A DNA stretch of 64,000 nucleotides, taken from assembly GCA_030522415.1 (NCBI GenBank), contig CM060107.1, positions 46,831,807 through 46,895,806 of the forward strand. Reading direction: 5' to 3'. Of the stretch, positions 1 through 13,591 are shown one piece after another; within the stretch, counting starts at the first letter, position 1; every line of letters starts with the position of its first letter. The position numbers were made by a program, and so were the translations under genes. The DNA comes from Channallabes apus. Its lineage: Eukaryota > Chordata > Actinopteri > Siluriformes > Clariidae. Below the pieces are notes generated by a model. That model did not search any database. It was not told where the DNA came from and saw only the letters and a list, made by a program, of their open reading frames with translations.

Positions 1-3000
1 GGAGACTGTCGAGGACATGAACTACAACTTCTCCAAGAGCTCCATGGGGGGAGGACAGGGGTAAGCACTGCTCAGAGAAAAACAAAAACCTAGGCAACAG
101 TGCACACACACACACTATGAAACACTATGCACTTTAAATAATTCCAACTTGGAATATTTAATAGTGAATATAATCATCATTCTGTTTTTAATAGAAGAAA
201 TTTACTGAACAAAGTAAAAAAAAAACAATACTTTTGCTGTTTGAGGGGTGGGGGCCAATATTTTTGCAAAACTGAGTCCAGCTCTCTGGCAAGATTGCTT
301 GGACAAAGTAAAAAAAAAATTTTTTTTTTAATAATGGTTTTGCTTTTTGATGTCACACCTTTACCTTGATTTATTATTTAAAAAAATAAAATAAATAGAG
401 GTGGGGCCAATATTTTTGCATAACTGAGCCCTAGCTATTTGGCATGGGTTCTGTCGTGTCCTGTGTATACAGTTTCAGGGCTTTTATCCCACCAGGTGCT
501 TCTGGTGTTTTCTTACCAGTCCACAACAATGACTTGCTTCGTAAAAACAACAATACTCCAAATAGTTTTTTTTTATTTTTTATTTTTTTTACAATTTTAA
601 AAACCTATTTTATATGTGTTTGTTTATATTACAACTTTTATTTACTGTTTGCAACACTCAAAGTTCTAAATGCATTTCTACGACATGCATTCCCATTCAC
701 GCCTTCTCCTTCATGCTTCATTAATTCTTTATGTGCAGGTCTTCTGGTTCGTGACAAATGATTTGTTAGCGCTCTCTTACGAGTTGGCCTCAATGACTAG
801 TGGTGCTATAGTGTGGAAAACTGTGACCGCAGATATTCAGAAAGAAAGTGCATGGAGTGCGAATTCTTTTCTGTGTAGTTATTATCTGCCCCCTCAGTGG
901 TTCCTGGAAATCAGGACACAAAGACGAGGAAGTTAGACTTGAACGTAGGTTTTTGTAGTGAATTTTTAACCAGGATATACAAATGGGACACATACCATGC
1001 ATACAGTATGTGTTTATTTTATTTTTCATGTAAAATATAATACAAAGTCAGTCACAAACCCAATTTGTGGTCCCATGGTCTCTTTATTTCTCCTAGAATA
1101 AAGGAATAATAATGTACAGGCACATATTATTGCCTATTCTTTTTTTATTTATTTTATTTTTTTTTTACATTTTTATTCATTGTCAGCAATTGCAAAAGTT
1201 CATGCCCACAAACTGGAGCAAGTATCATAATTTTTTTTGCATGAGCATGTTTTTTTTCCCCCTCAAGTTCATATTCTGTAGGGGAAAGCAAACCAAAAAC
1301 AATGTTTAATAGTCAAGCCTGGGACAAAAATAGAAAGCTTAATAACACCCACACTGCACATGGAGCAGTAAAACATTCCGGATATGTTATATATAATTTA
1401 TTTAGTTGATCATTTATTTAATATTTTGCTTTATTTAATACTAAGTTTGTGCTATATTGTAAAAAAAAAAAAAAATTACTAGAATACTGGCTGTTGAACA
1501 CGAATGATAGGGTTTTCAGTTGTACAAACTATAATTATCTTCGTGCATGTTCCTGCATGCTTCTTTGATCACAATCCAGCAATAAAACCTAAAAAAAGGA
1601 ATACCCTTTTCTTCTCTTTAGACCTCCCCTACATCTTATCATCTATCAAAAAGCTTCTTTTCTCCAAGGCCAATGCCAAGAGTTCCTCAGTCAAGCAGAG
1701 TTTATATTACAGACGGTGAGTACAGTTTGCCGTTGCACTTGATTACAGTGTGTGATTTTATGGTTTGTTTTATACCGTGTTAATGTCTTTTGTTAATGTG
1801 TATTGGTGTTACAGGATACAGATAGAGCGCGGGCTACAGCAGAAGCCGAGCACTGCGTAATGTCTGCCGGAGATATTATTGAACATCTCAAAGGTCTTGC
1901 TCTGGAGCTTAGGGACTTGGGCCAGCCCAACGACAGTGTGCTAATGACGTGAGATGCGCATACACGTGATTAAAGACGCATGAACGTATTTACAGACACA
2001 ATCGATGTTACACAAGTGCATAGATGCTGTACATAATCAATCATATCAATCTTCACACTGCAAGACTGAAAGTTACAGTCTTACTGCAAATGTAGTGCCT
2101 TACTGAGATATATATATACAGTGGTGTGAAAAACTATTTGCCCCCTTCCTGATTTCTTATTCTTTTGCATGTTTGTCACACTTAAATGTTTCTGCTCATC
2201 AAAAACTGTTAACATAATAAAGATAAAGATAACATAATTGAACACAAAATGCAGTTTTTAAATGAAGGTTTACGTTATTAAGAGAGAAAAAAAAACTCCA
2301 AATCTACATGGCCCTGTGTGAAAAAGTGATTGCCCCCCTTGTTAAAAAATAACGTAACTGTGGTTTATCACACCTGAGTTCAATTTCTGTAGTCACCCCC
2401 AGGCCTGATTACTGCCACACCTGTTTCAATCAAGAAATCACTTAAATAGGAGCTACCTGACACAGAGAAGTAGACCAAAAGCACCTCAAAAGCTACACAT
2501 CATGCCAAGATCCAAAGAAATTCAGGAACAAATGAGAACAAAATTTATTGAGATCTATCAGTCTGGTAAAGGTTATAAAGCCATTTCTAAAGCTTTGGGA
2601 CTCCAGCGAACCACAGTGAGAGCCATTATCCACAAATGGCAAAAACATGGAACAGTGGTGAACCTTCCCAGGAGTGGCCGGCCGACCAAAATTACCCCAA
2701 GAGCGCAGAGACGACTCATCCGAGAGGCCACAAAAGACCCCAGGACAACATCTAAAGAACTGCAGGCCTCACTCACCTCAATTAAGGTCAGTGTTCACGA
2801 CTCCACCATAAGAAAGAGACTGGGCAAAAACGGCCTGCAGGGCAGATTTCCAAGGCGCAAACCACTTTTAAGCAAAAAGAACATTAAGGCTCGTCTCAAT
2901 TTTGCTAAAAAACATCTCAATGATTGCCAAGAGTTTTGGGAAAATACCTTGTGGACCGACGAGACAAAAGTTGAACTTTTTGGAAGGTGCGTGTCCCGTT

Positions 3001-3739
3001 ACATCTGGCGTAAAAGTAACACAGCATTTCAGAAAAATAACATCATACCAACAGTAAAATATGGTGGTGGTAGTGTGATGGTCTGGGGTTGTTTTGCTGC
3101 TTCAGGACCTGGAAGGCTTGCTGTGATAGATGGAACCATGAATTCTACTGTCTACCAAAAAATCCTGAAGGAGAATGTCCGGCCATCTGTTCGTCAACTC
3201 AAGCTGAAGCGATCTTGGGTGCTGCAGCAGGACAATGACCCAAAACACACCAGCAAATCCACCTCTGAATGGCTGAAGAAAAACAAAATGAAGACTTTGG
3301 AGTGGCCTAGTCAAAGTCCTGACCTGAATCCTATTGAAATGTTGTGGCATGACCTTAAAAAGGCGGTTCATGCTAGAAACCCCTCAAATAAAGCTGAATT
3401 ACAACAATTCTGCAAAGATGAGTGGGCCAAAATTCCTCCAGAGCGCTGTAAAAGACTCGTTGCAAGTTATCGCAAACGCTTGATTGCAGTTATTGCTGCT
3501 AAGGGTGGCCCAACCAGCTATTAGGTTCAGGGGGCAATTACTTGTTCACACAGGGCCATGTAGGTTTGGATTTTTTTTCTCCCTAAATAATAAAACTCCT
3601 CATTTAAAAACTGCATTTTGTGTTTACTTGTGTTATCTTTGACTAATAGTTAAATGTGTTTGATGATCAGAAACATTTTGTGTGACAAACATGCAAAAGA
3701 ATAAGAAATCAGGAGGGGGGCAAATAGTTTTTCACACCA

Positions 3740-3799
<60 letters not shown>

Positions 3800-5915
3800 T
3801 GTAAGAAAAGTTTCGATGCAGTTTCTTTCTGATCAAAGTTTATTTGATTTCGCAGTGTATTTTGTTCTGACTTGAGTGATCCAACAGGTTTATTAAAAGA
3901 AAATGAAAACTCTGTGTTTGGTCTGCAAATCAATCAATAAGAGACTTTGCTGAAGCATGTGCCAAGCATTTCTAGAATGGAAAAATCTTGAAAACAAAAA
4001 ACAAGAGTAGCACACCTGGCACATATCAAGCAGACAGCTGCCCTGCACTGTGCACATTCTCTGATACTTTATCTTTCAGCTCGCATTGTTTAGATAATAC
4101 TCGAGCTAGATGCTGAGTAATTATTTTCACAGCCTTGTAAACGTAGCAGATCTGACACAATGAGAATCTGCGAATATGAAAGAATGCATGCTATTCGTGT
4201 TACTCAAAGTGAATAATAATAAGAGGGCACCAATAAATAAATAAATCATAGTCTCAAGTCTCTGAGATGATGGATGTAATAGGACTAAAGACATCTAGTT
4301 ATAGCAGCTCTATTTATCTGTCTATCTACCTATGTAAATACTTTGTTGCTTTTACGTCGCATCCTATTGCATATCACATCAAAAAGATTTTCTTTCTTTC
4401 CTGGGCTTAAAGCCAAAGTGCTTGAGGCAGACGCGGTGCTACTGGAAAACACTTTCTCGTTTTTTTTTTAACAGGTTCACTTTTGTCAGCATTCTTACGG
4501 AGAGTGAAATTGTAGAAATGTCATTCCCTGGCCAGGAATTTTATCATCCTGCGCTGCAGTGGTGTGAGAGCACAGCGTCCCATCTAAAATTAGGAACTTG
4601 AGCATCTGAGTCATCTGAGTATGAGGAACTAAGTTGGTAATTAAAACAATTAAGGTCAGGAATGTTACCAGTGAATTTCAATAAGAAGCATAGAAGACGG
4701 CACGGCACTACCACATTAGATGCACGCTTGTTTATTTTTTAAATAAAATTTTTATTACTCTTTATCCGGTTTTTATTCTGCAATAATTTTGCAATATTTG
4801 TATTTTTTTGGGCCCAGTGTTAACGAGTGCACAGAGCACCTAAGAGCAGTACACATGGCTCTAGGCGGCTCTCTGCAGAGGAAGAGCCGAAGCAGCATGG
4901 GCTGGGATGAGATGGACAGAAACCTCCAAGATGCCCTCGCGTGGATCGCCCAACAGAAGGTAATCTCCGGTCGATAGTTAATCGTTATCACCATGCCTAC
5001 TTAATATTAATTACACAAGAGCGAGTTCCAACTGAGCAATCTGATTTAAACAGGAGACATTCCACGAGTGGTGATAATAGCACTGGGGCGTTTAACTTGA
5101 TGTAACACACAGGTGTTACAACAGTCGTTAATTACATTAACTGACAGTCGCTGCTCAGGAGAGAGTAAAAACAAGTCACTCAAGCACTTTTAATTCAAGC
5201 ACGATCAGCTTTGAACAATCCTTTTATTTATGGCTACTAATAAATTGAACTGATAAACAAACACGCTCATGAAACTCCCTGATCAACAACCGTCTAACAA
5301 TTGTTCTTACCAACCTGCAATTGCAAATAATTTAGCAGAATATGGGACAAGGGATTGTACACCCTACATAGTGCACTAGCTTTCCATTTAACACTATTTG
5401 TGTAGTTGACGTCGCTGATATTTTAAAGTGGAACCTTTGGAAATATAAGGAGAAATTTATTAGATTCACGTGACTGTCCACCACCTCCATGGTTTATTCT
5501 CCTGACCTTTTGTCTACAATAGTACCAGTAAAAATGGTACCAGTAAAGGTACTTTCACCCCTTTTAATTACTACATGTGATCCTGTCGGTCGCCATTCGG
5601 GGTCCGTTAGTTCTGCCAGGATCGCAGCTGTGCTGATGTTCATCGCGCTCTCTCGTGTGATATTGCTTAATTATATTCAGTCAAGGGAGGCACAAAGAAA
5701 GTACCATCTTTCTTATTTCTTGATGGATCAAAACAACATTCTTTAGAGAAGGAATGAATGAAAAAGGGAGTCCATTCACACTATAAAGAGAGGTCTGTAT
5801 TCGGGCCCATGTAGGCACTCTGCCATCACTTCTCTGTTAAAAAAGAAAAAAAAAATCACTGTAAATTCAGGATCTTTATTTTTCATGGCGGGTCTTCCTT
5901 CTTTCATCAGGGCAG

Positions 5916-5946
<31 letters not shown>

Positions 5947-8900
5947 GGCGTAAAGGAAACTGTTTCTTAGCACTATTGTTCCCACAACAGAGGTACATTG
6001 AGTAAATAATACCCCCCCCCCCCCTCAGTCTAACACTGTTATCCAAACCAAAGTGGTTGTAACTCTGTCTCCAGAAAGTTAAGTTATTTTTTTTTGTTTT
6101 TGCATCACAAAAGGGTGAACTTGATGATTTGCATTTTGGAGAGGCAAACCGAAAGAGTCATTATGCACATGCAATAAATTTGTCCCCCTCCTCCCCCACC
6201 CCTTCATGCCAAACAAAGAATTACTGCCAGGTCACATGACGCACTAATCCAGTTCTCAGACTCTGAGATTTACAGCCCTCTTTACAAATTAAACATTCAG
6301 TCTTTAGGCATAGAACATTTAATATGGCAATTATTTACTTTCCTTTATCTCGTACAATAATGTCATAAAACTCACTATGGCGTGTCATGTAATAAACAAC
6401 ACATGACGGGCCGTGCTAGTGAAGGAAAGTAATACATGTTACGGTGGTGTGACACGCTGCAGGACACGTTAGATCCTGTTATCATGTGAGATAAACAGTT
6501 GTGCCCTCGTGAGTCTCCCTTTTTTCCTTCTTGACGTCAAGAAGGACAAAACTGCACCGAAAAACATTCACGTCTCCTAAAAAGAAAACATATCAGGATG
6601 AGTGTGGGACAACTCTAGAACGTTAAATTTGTTCACACAAAGGAGCTTTAAAATACTCCAGTCCAATCAACCAAAATTAAACACACCGTTTGCTGTCAGC
6701 ACACTTAATCGGGGGTGGGTGGATTGTTTCTGTTGCTTTGCTCTTTTGTAAAAACCACTGCGTGTCCATCTTTTGTAGGGTCTGATAGAGACATCGCCAT
6801 GGGGAGACGAGCCCAGCATGATCGAGCAGCAGATCATGAATCACAACAAATTTCACAGCTCGATCCAGAGAAGTGTGGAAGTGGATCGAGCTCAAGGGGA
6901 ACTAGTAAGTTTACTACACACACACATGCACACACACACGCATAAGCATGCGTTCTTTTACAAGAACTTCATTGTAATGGTATCGGCAGGGTTTTTTGTT
7001 TTCCTTTTTGCCTCGGGTCAGTCAGGTCACTCTGATCTGTCTTTGGTTTAACAGGCCACACAAAGGACAAAGCGATCTACAGGAAAAAAAAAAAAAAAAA
7101 ACACACGCACACACGTCCTGTTCGAATTCAATATTCTCTAGGGAAACGTACCATACCAGTTAACTCAAGATGAAAATGAATTGCTTTCTGGTGTAACACG
7201 GCCAGTGAGAATAAACTCAGCAGGGCTGTAAATATAAAGCTTTATGTTAGGTGTATGGTACGATGTCAGACGCTGAAAGTTTTGTGCAATAAAGTCATAA
7301 ATGTTTTTGCCCTTTTGCAGAGAGAGAGAAGAGACAAGGCCAGCCTGCATTTGCTGGAGCAGGAATGGGACAGCCTACAGGTAGGCTCTACGTGAACTTT
7401 ATTATTGTCTCGCTACTCAAACACGTCAATAGCACAGATTTGATGTGCTGTGAAAAGGGTATTTTATGGCTTCCATTATTTATGCCATTCTTAATGAAAT
7501 TGTAATTCTTTTACAAAAAGTAACATGAGACAAGTACAGTACAACATGCCAAAATACGAAAAACGCAGTTTGTAAATGATTAAGGGGGGGGGGGGGGTTA
7601 AGCATCGCCTGTGTAAACAAGTAATCGCCGTTCTTATTGCAGTAACCGGTTGTCCCGGTGCAACCAAACATTTCTGGTAAATTTCTTTGGAGAATTTGTT
7701 TTGTTTGCTTCAATTCCAATGTATCATTGTGCAGTCCGCCCAAATAAATTTGCCAACCCCTTAAAATGCCAACCCCTTAAAAAAAAGTCTGGCCGTCTGC
7801 CAACCATGATTGATTAACTAGAAGCGGACAGTTCGCGCTTGTGCTAGCAGTATAAACATGTACAGGAGGGGTAGAGCAAGAGAGGTGTACTGAGACACAG
7901 TAAATGCAGCCGATACCAGCTGTTGTAAAAAAATATAAGCATGCCTGTACTGAGGCACAGTTTCCCACAGATACAAAAATTGACTTAAAAAGAAAACAAG
8001 AGGGGCCTCCGAGTGGCGCAGTGGTAAATTGCTCACCCTTTCATCCGGACATTGCTGGTTCGGTTCCCGGGTGATGCTGTAACCTCTCACAGCCGGAGGT
8101 CTAAAGTGAGCTGATTGGCCGAGCTCTCTCAGAGGGGAGGGATGAGGGGTACTTCGTGCTCCTACATTAATCACGGCTCTACAGCCAATCAGGGGCGTCT
8201 GTGAGCTCACGCATGCGGAAGGAGCGGATAGCGCTGTCCTTCGAGTGTGTTACTCCGCCCCCAACTGTGCGTGAGTGAGCAGTTTGAAAAGATGCGGTCG
8301 ACTGGCGTCACGTGGTTCGGAGGAAACCGACTGAATAGTGGTAGTAGCCTTAATGTGGAGCCCCCCTAGTGACGGGGAGGAATTGGACACGACTAAATTA
8401 GGGAGAAAATCTGGATTTAGTTATTTATTTATTTTTTTTTAAACAAGAGGATTAACCCTTAAAACTCAAGCAGTGCAGATCCATGCAGCAACACGACTCT
8501 GGACCGATTAAAAATAAAAAATAAAAAAACTGCTTGTACTTACAGTAAGTCCTGCCATCACACTGTGCGTTTGGCATTATTATTATTGTTGTTATTATTA
8601 TTCGGTCACGGAAACAACTATAAAAACGCAAGATCTTATAAATCTTTGGTTTCTTTTTTGCCTATGCGACCAAATGTACAAGTTATGGTTGTATGCTGGT
8701 TAAAAAAAACTAGCATACATATTTTAATACTAAATTTAATGCTGTACGTTATAAAGACATATGATAGTATTATCATAATAATAATGTTAATGTTATTAAT
8801 ATTATATTAATATAATATACCCAATTCTATCTTCTTTTCCTGAAATGTGTACAGTGTGTACAATTTAGCTTTGACAGTACAATGTGGTGTCCAGCTTATG

Positions 8901-9326
8901 CGTGAAAATGCTTACTCATGCTCCCAGAACCACTCTTTCACAATTAGAGTTCTGGAATATTCTTGTGCCATCAGGAAAGAAAACCTTCATAGATGTGATA
9001 ACCAGGTGATTCAGTACGTTCAGGTCGTCAGCTGATTTAGTTTTATTGCCACATAACGTTGTGGTTGAGTCTAGACCTGACCAACTGAAGCAACCACAGA
9101 CTGTCAGAACACTGTCTCTAAATGGGTGTATTGCACTATGCTCTGCCTTTATTACCTTGACACACCCTATGAAATTATGGTCAATCTGGACTTATCGGAC
9201 CACATGACATTTTTCTATTGCTTCAAAGTCCAAACTGCATGCAAACTGAAACCTTTTTCTGATTAGTCTCATTAACAAGTGTTTTTTTCTATTATGGCCA
9301 CAGAGCTGTTTGAGTTCTTGTCACAT

Positions 9327-9359
<33 letters not shown>

Positions 9360-9523
9360 ATGGAGTTCTCTTACTTTCACTATTAAACATAGTTCTGTTT
9401 TTTGTCTAAGGTTTTTTATTTCCTGAAATGCCCGAAATAGCAACTTTCTTTTTGGCAGAGCAATGTTTGGTTGCATTGGAGGTGGTGAAATGTTCCTGAA
9501 AGCAGTGTTTTTTTATTTTATTT

Positions 9524-9589
<66 letters not shown>

Positions 9590-12500
9590 TTTTTTTTTTT
9601 TTTTTTTTAATTTGCAAGTCTTCCATTGATACTTTTTATTTTTAATCATGAATGCTGACCTTGTCTTGAGCCGTGCGAGTCCTGCAGTTCCAAAGATGTT
9701 TGTATGGGTTCTGTTGTGACTTCCTGTATGAGTCATTAATGTGCCTTTGGAGCAATTTTGCTAGACTGGCCACTTCTGTAAAGATTCACAACAAGTTTTT
9801 TTTTTTCCCGGCAGAGATAATGACTTTCACTGTGGTTCTCTGGAAACCCAGAGACTTAAAAATGGCTTTGTAGCTCTCTCCATCCTCCTTTTGATCACAA
9901 CATAGCGTGCTGCTTAGTGAGATTTTTAAAGGTCGTGTATTATGGCAAAGTTCTCTGGGTCTGCAGTGTGCGTGTACAGACAAAGAAAAAAATTGCCTAT
10001 TTGTTGCCCTATTTTTCATTGTTGTATTGATCGGGACTTAAACCAATCAAGCCAATTAGATTTCCCCCTTATGTGACCTCATATCTCTGGAGGGGCGTGG
10101 CTCAGAAGAAGCTCATTTTAATAGACAATGAAATGGTGGGTTTGGAGGAGGAGTGAAATAAATATAGTTTGATGTATGAGAGAACAATTTTGGGCAACTT
10201 TTGAAACATGTGTTTCAAGAAATAGTAAAATATGGAACCTTTAAACCTACTTTCATTACTGGAGATATTATGTTTCAGGAAGGTTTGAATTCAGCATGGC
10301 TGGTTGTACAAACCTGGATTAGTGTAGTCTGATTGAGCGCATTTATCAATTAAACTTTACTAATTGGTTGATTGGGTAACTAAGCAGTGAGTTGGTTGTC
10401 CACCCAAAGAGCTAGTTTGTAGAGATTAATTCTTATTCCCCCTATTTTCAGAAAATGTCAGTTGAACGTGGAGCTCACTTACACGAGCTTCAGGACGTCA
10501 TCGATGAGATCACTAGGGAGATCATGTGGGTGAACGAGAAAGAAGAGGAGGAACTGATGTTTGACTGGGGCAACAGAAACATTGACGTCTATATCCTTAA
10601 GAAGCAGGAAAGCTATTCCGTAAGACTGCACAATCAGCTACACATACAGCGACATGATGTGGCAAAATACATTTAACATATTTTCTGGTTTTATATATTT
10701 ATTTATTTATATTTGTTATATTTGTTTTTGTTTCAGATGTTGATGAGTGAGTTGGAGGAGAAAGAGAAACATTTGAATAAACTGAAACTGAAAGTGGACA
10801 ACCTGCTGGCAAGCAATCACCCTGCATCAGACAAAATTGAGGTCAGTGCTCGATTAAGTCTTGCCTTTATGTAATTATTTATTTATTTTTGCACAGGATA
10901 ACTTGCTTATTCATCCATTTGTTCCTAAACATTCAGCTGTTGTATTCTCCTAGGCGTACATGGAGACTCTTCAGACCCAGTGGAGCTGGCTTCTCCAGAT
11001 CACCAAATGCATTCATGTACATCTAAAGGAGAATGCTGCTTACAGTCAGGTAAAAGACAAGCTGAGTTTGCACCAGGGATGTAACCAATTAACAGTCAGC
11101 GTTTAGTAATCAGCAGTAGGGGGGGTGGGGTTTATATAACACCTGTATCACCCGTGTAAACAAGTAATTGCCGTGCTAATTCTGGTAACCGGTTGTGCAA
11201 CCAAACATTTCTGGTAAAGTTCTTTGGAGAATTTGTTTTGTTTGCTTCAATTCCAATGTATCATTGGGCAGTCCGCCCAAGAAAATTTGCCAACCCCTTT
11301 AAAAAAAAAAATCATCCACGATTGATTAACTAGAAGCGGACAGTTCGCTCTTGTGCTAGCAGTATAAACATGTACAGGAGCGGTAGAGCAAGAGAGGTGT
11401 ACTGAGACAGTTGTAAAAAGCATACGAATGCCGAGGCACAGTTTCGCACAGTTAAAAAAACAAGAGGATTAACCCTTAAAACTCAAGCAGTGCAGATCCA
11501 AAATCATCACACTGTGCCTTTGGCATTATTATTGTTATTGTTCTTATTATTATTAGGTCATAGAAACAACCATAAAAATGCATGACCTTATAAATCATAG
11601 TTGTTGTTTTTTTTTGCCTATGCGACCAAATGTACAAGTTATGTTTGTACAGTTGGTTAAAATGAATTTAAATTCAGTTCATCATATTGTAAAAGACTAA
11701 AGCATTAAAAAATGCTTTTTTTTAAATAAGAAAAACTAGCATGAATATTTTAATACTAAATTAATATTGTTAATGTTGTATTAATATAATGTACACCATT
11801 TTATCTTCTTTTCCTGAAATGTGTATAGTAAGCCGCTCTGAAATCTTAATGTGTTTTGTTTTGAACCAAAGTTCAGAGGTAGATTTGATCTTGTGTTTTG
11901 CTTTGATTTTCTTTGCTGCATAACTTTACATGTGAGATTCAGATCATACACTTTTGATGTCTTTGTTGAGAGCAAAAAAAACAGGTTCTCCCAGTATTTG
12001 GTGGGTTTCCTCCAGGTGCTCCGGTTTCATGCATGCAGATTAGGCTATTGGCGTTCCCAAATTACCAGTAGTGTGTGAACTGTCCAGGTTGTACCCTGCA
12101 TCGTGCCCCAAATCTCCTGGAATAGGCTCTAGGCAACCCCGTGTACAGTATAAAGCAGTATAGGTGATTACTATTATAGGTTTTATGAATAGTCGTGTTT
12201 GATAGGGCTGTGCGATAAAACAGTCTTGAATCAGCATTGCGATGAAGTTTGTCGATAACGATCATATGCTGTGGACATTTTCACTCAGGATAGATTTTTG
12301 CCCAACAGCAACAACCTGATATCCTCCATGCATTTTGCCCCATCACATCATCTCAAAACTACTACTCCTTCCGTTATATTAAATAAATACACATACAGTT
12401 CTGTGAAAAAGTATTTGCCCTGGCTGATTCATAATTTTTTTATTTTTTTTAAAATTTATTTTCATATTTGTCACAATTGAATTAGATTATCAAACTAAAT

Positions 12501-13531
12501 TTAATATTACACAGAGATATACCAAGTAAATAACAAATTTAATTTTTTTAATGTTGATTTAATTTATTAAGGGCAAAAAAAACTGTCCGAACCTCTGGAA
12601 ATTACTTTTTCCACATAGGCCTGTAATAAATAAATTAAATATCTTAAATCTTATTCCAAACTTAAACTTTGTTTTTACTTATCTCTGTGTAATAGTAAAA
12701 TTTGTTAATGATCTGTTAAGTTTGACAAATATGCAAAAAAAGAAACAAAAATCAGTACAAATATAAATCAATATAGATATGACAAATTTTTACTATTAAT
12801 AACTTTTTATTTATATTAGTTTTAAATGTTATTACATATATGTACAATATTCAGTTCTTCATAGAAGCAAATGAAACAAATCGCAGACTACAACAGCAGC
12901 ATGAGATGATCCGCAAGAAATTCTCCTGTGACAAAATGACTCCTCTGCCCAATTTACAGGAACTGCTTAAAGTCTTAGAGGTAACGCAAACACACACATC
13001 ACACACACATCACATCTAGGATTTTTCTCTGGACTGTTCCCTGACTGCTCAAACATTAGATATGATTATGTTTGTGTCTTCAGAAAGAGCAGGATTATCT
13101 GTTGGAGCACAAACAACAGGTCCATCAACTGGTCAATAAATCCAAGAGCATCGTGAGTCTAAGACCAAGAAACCCAGAAGAAAAGAGTACCAGCCCTGTT
13201 AAAGTCCAGGCATTGTGTGACTTTAGACAAGATCAGGTAACACATGGAAACACAAGCTTGTGCACATCCTGTACATATGTACAATGAAATTGTTTTCTAA
13301 ACATTTCCTTCCTTCCTTCCTTTCTGAGCAGAAAGTAATCTGTAAGGGTGATGTGGCTATACTGAAGGATAACTCGGAGCGAAGTAAGTGGCTTATAACT
13401 GGGCCCGGAGGCTTGGATATGGAGGTGCCTTCCATCTGCCTGATAGTTCCTCCACCCAACCCGCTGTCCATAAACCTCGCAAGCAAGTATGAAACATGCA
13501 TTAACACACACAACACACACTCATCTATATC

Positions 13532-13591
<60 letters not shown>

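Noticed and set aside
7818..8210. 130-aa minus-strand ORF
   Set aside because: It runs across the SINE and the unclassified repeat and has no protein family character.
13532..13590. Regular short repeats as a CRISPR array
   Set aside because: It is a simple TATC microsatellite without spacers in a vertebrate intron. No CRISPR-like array occurs in the window.
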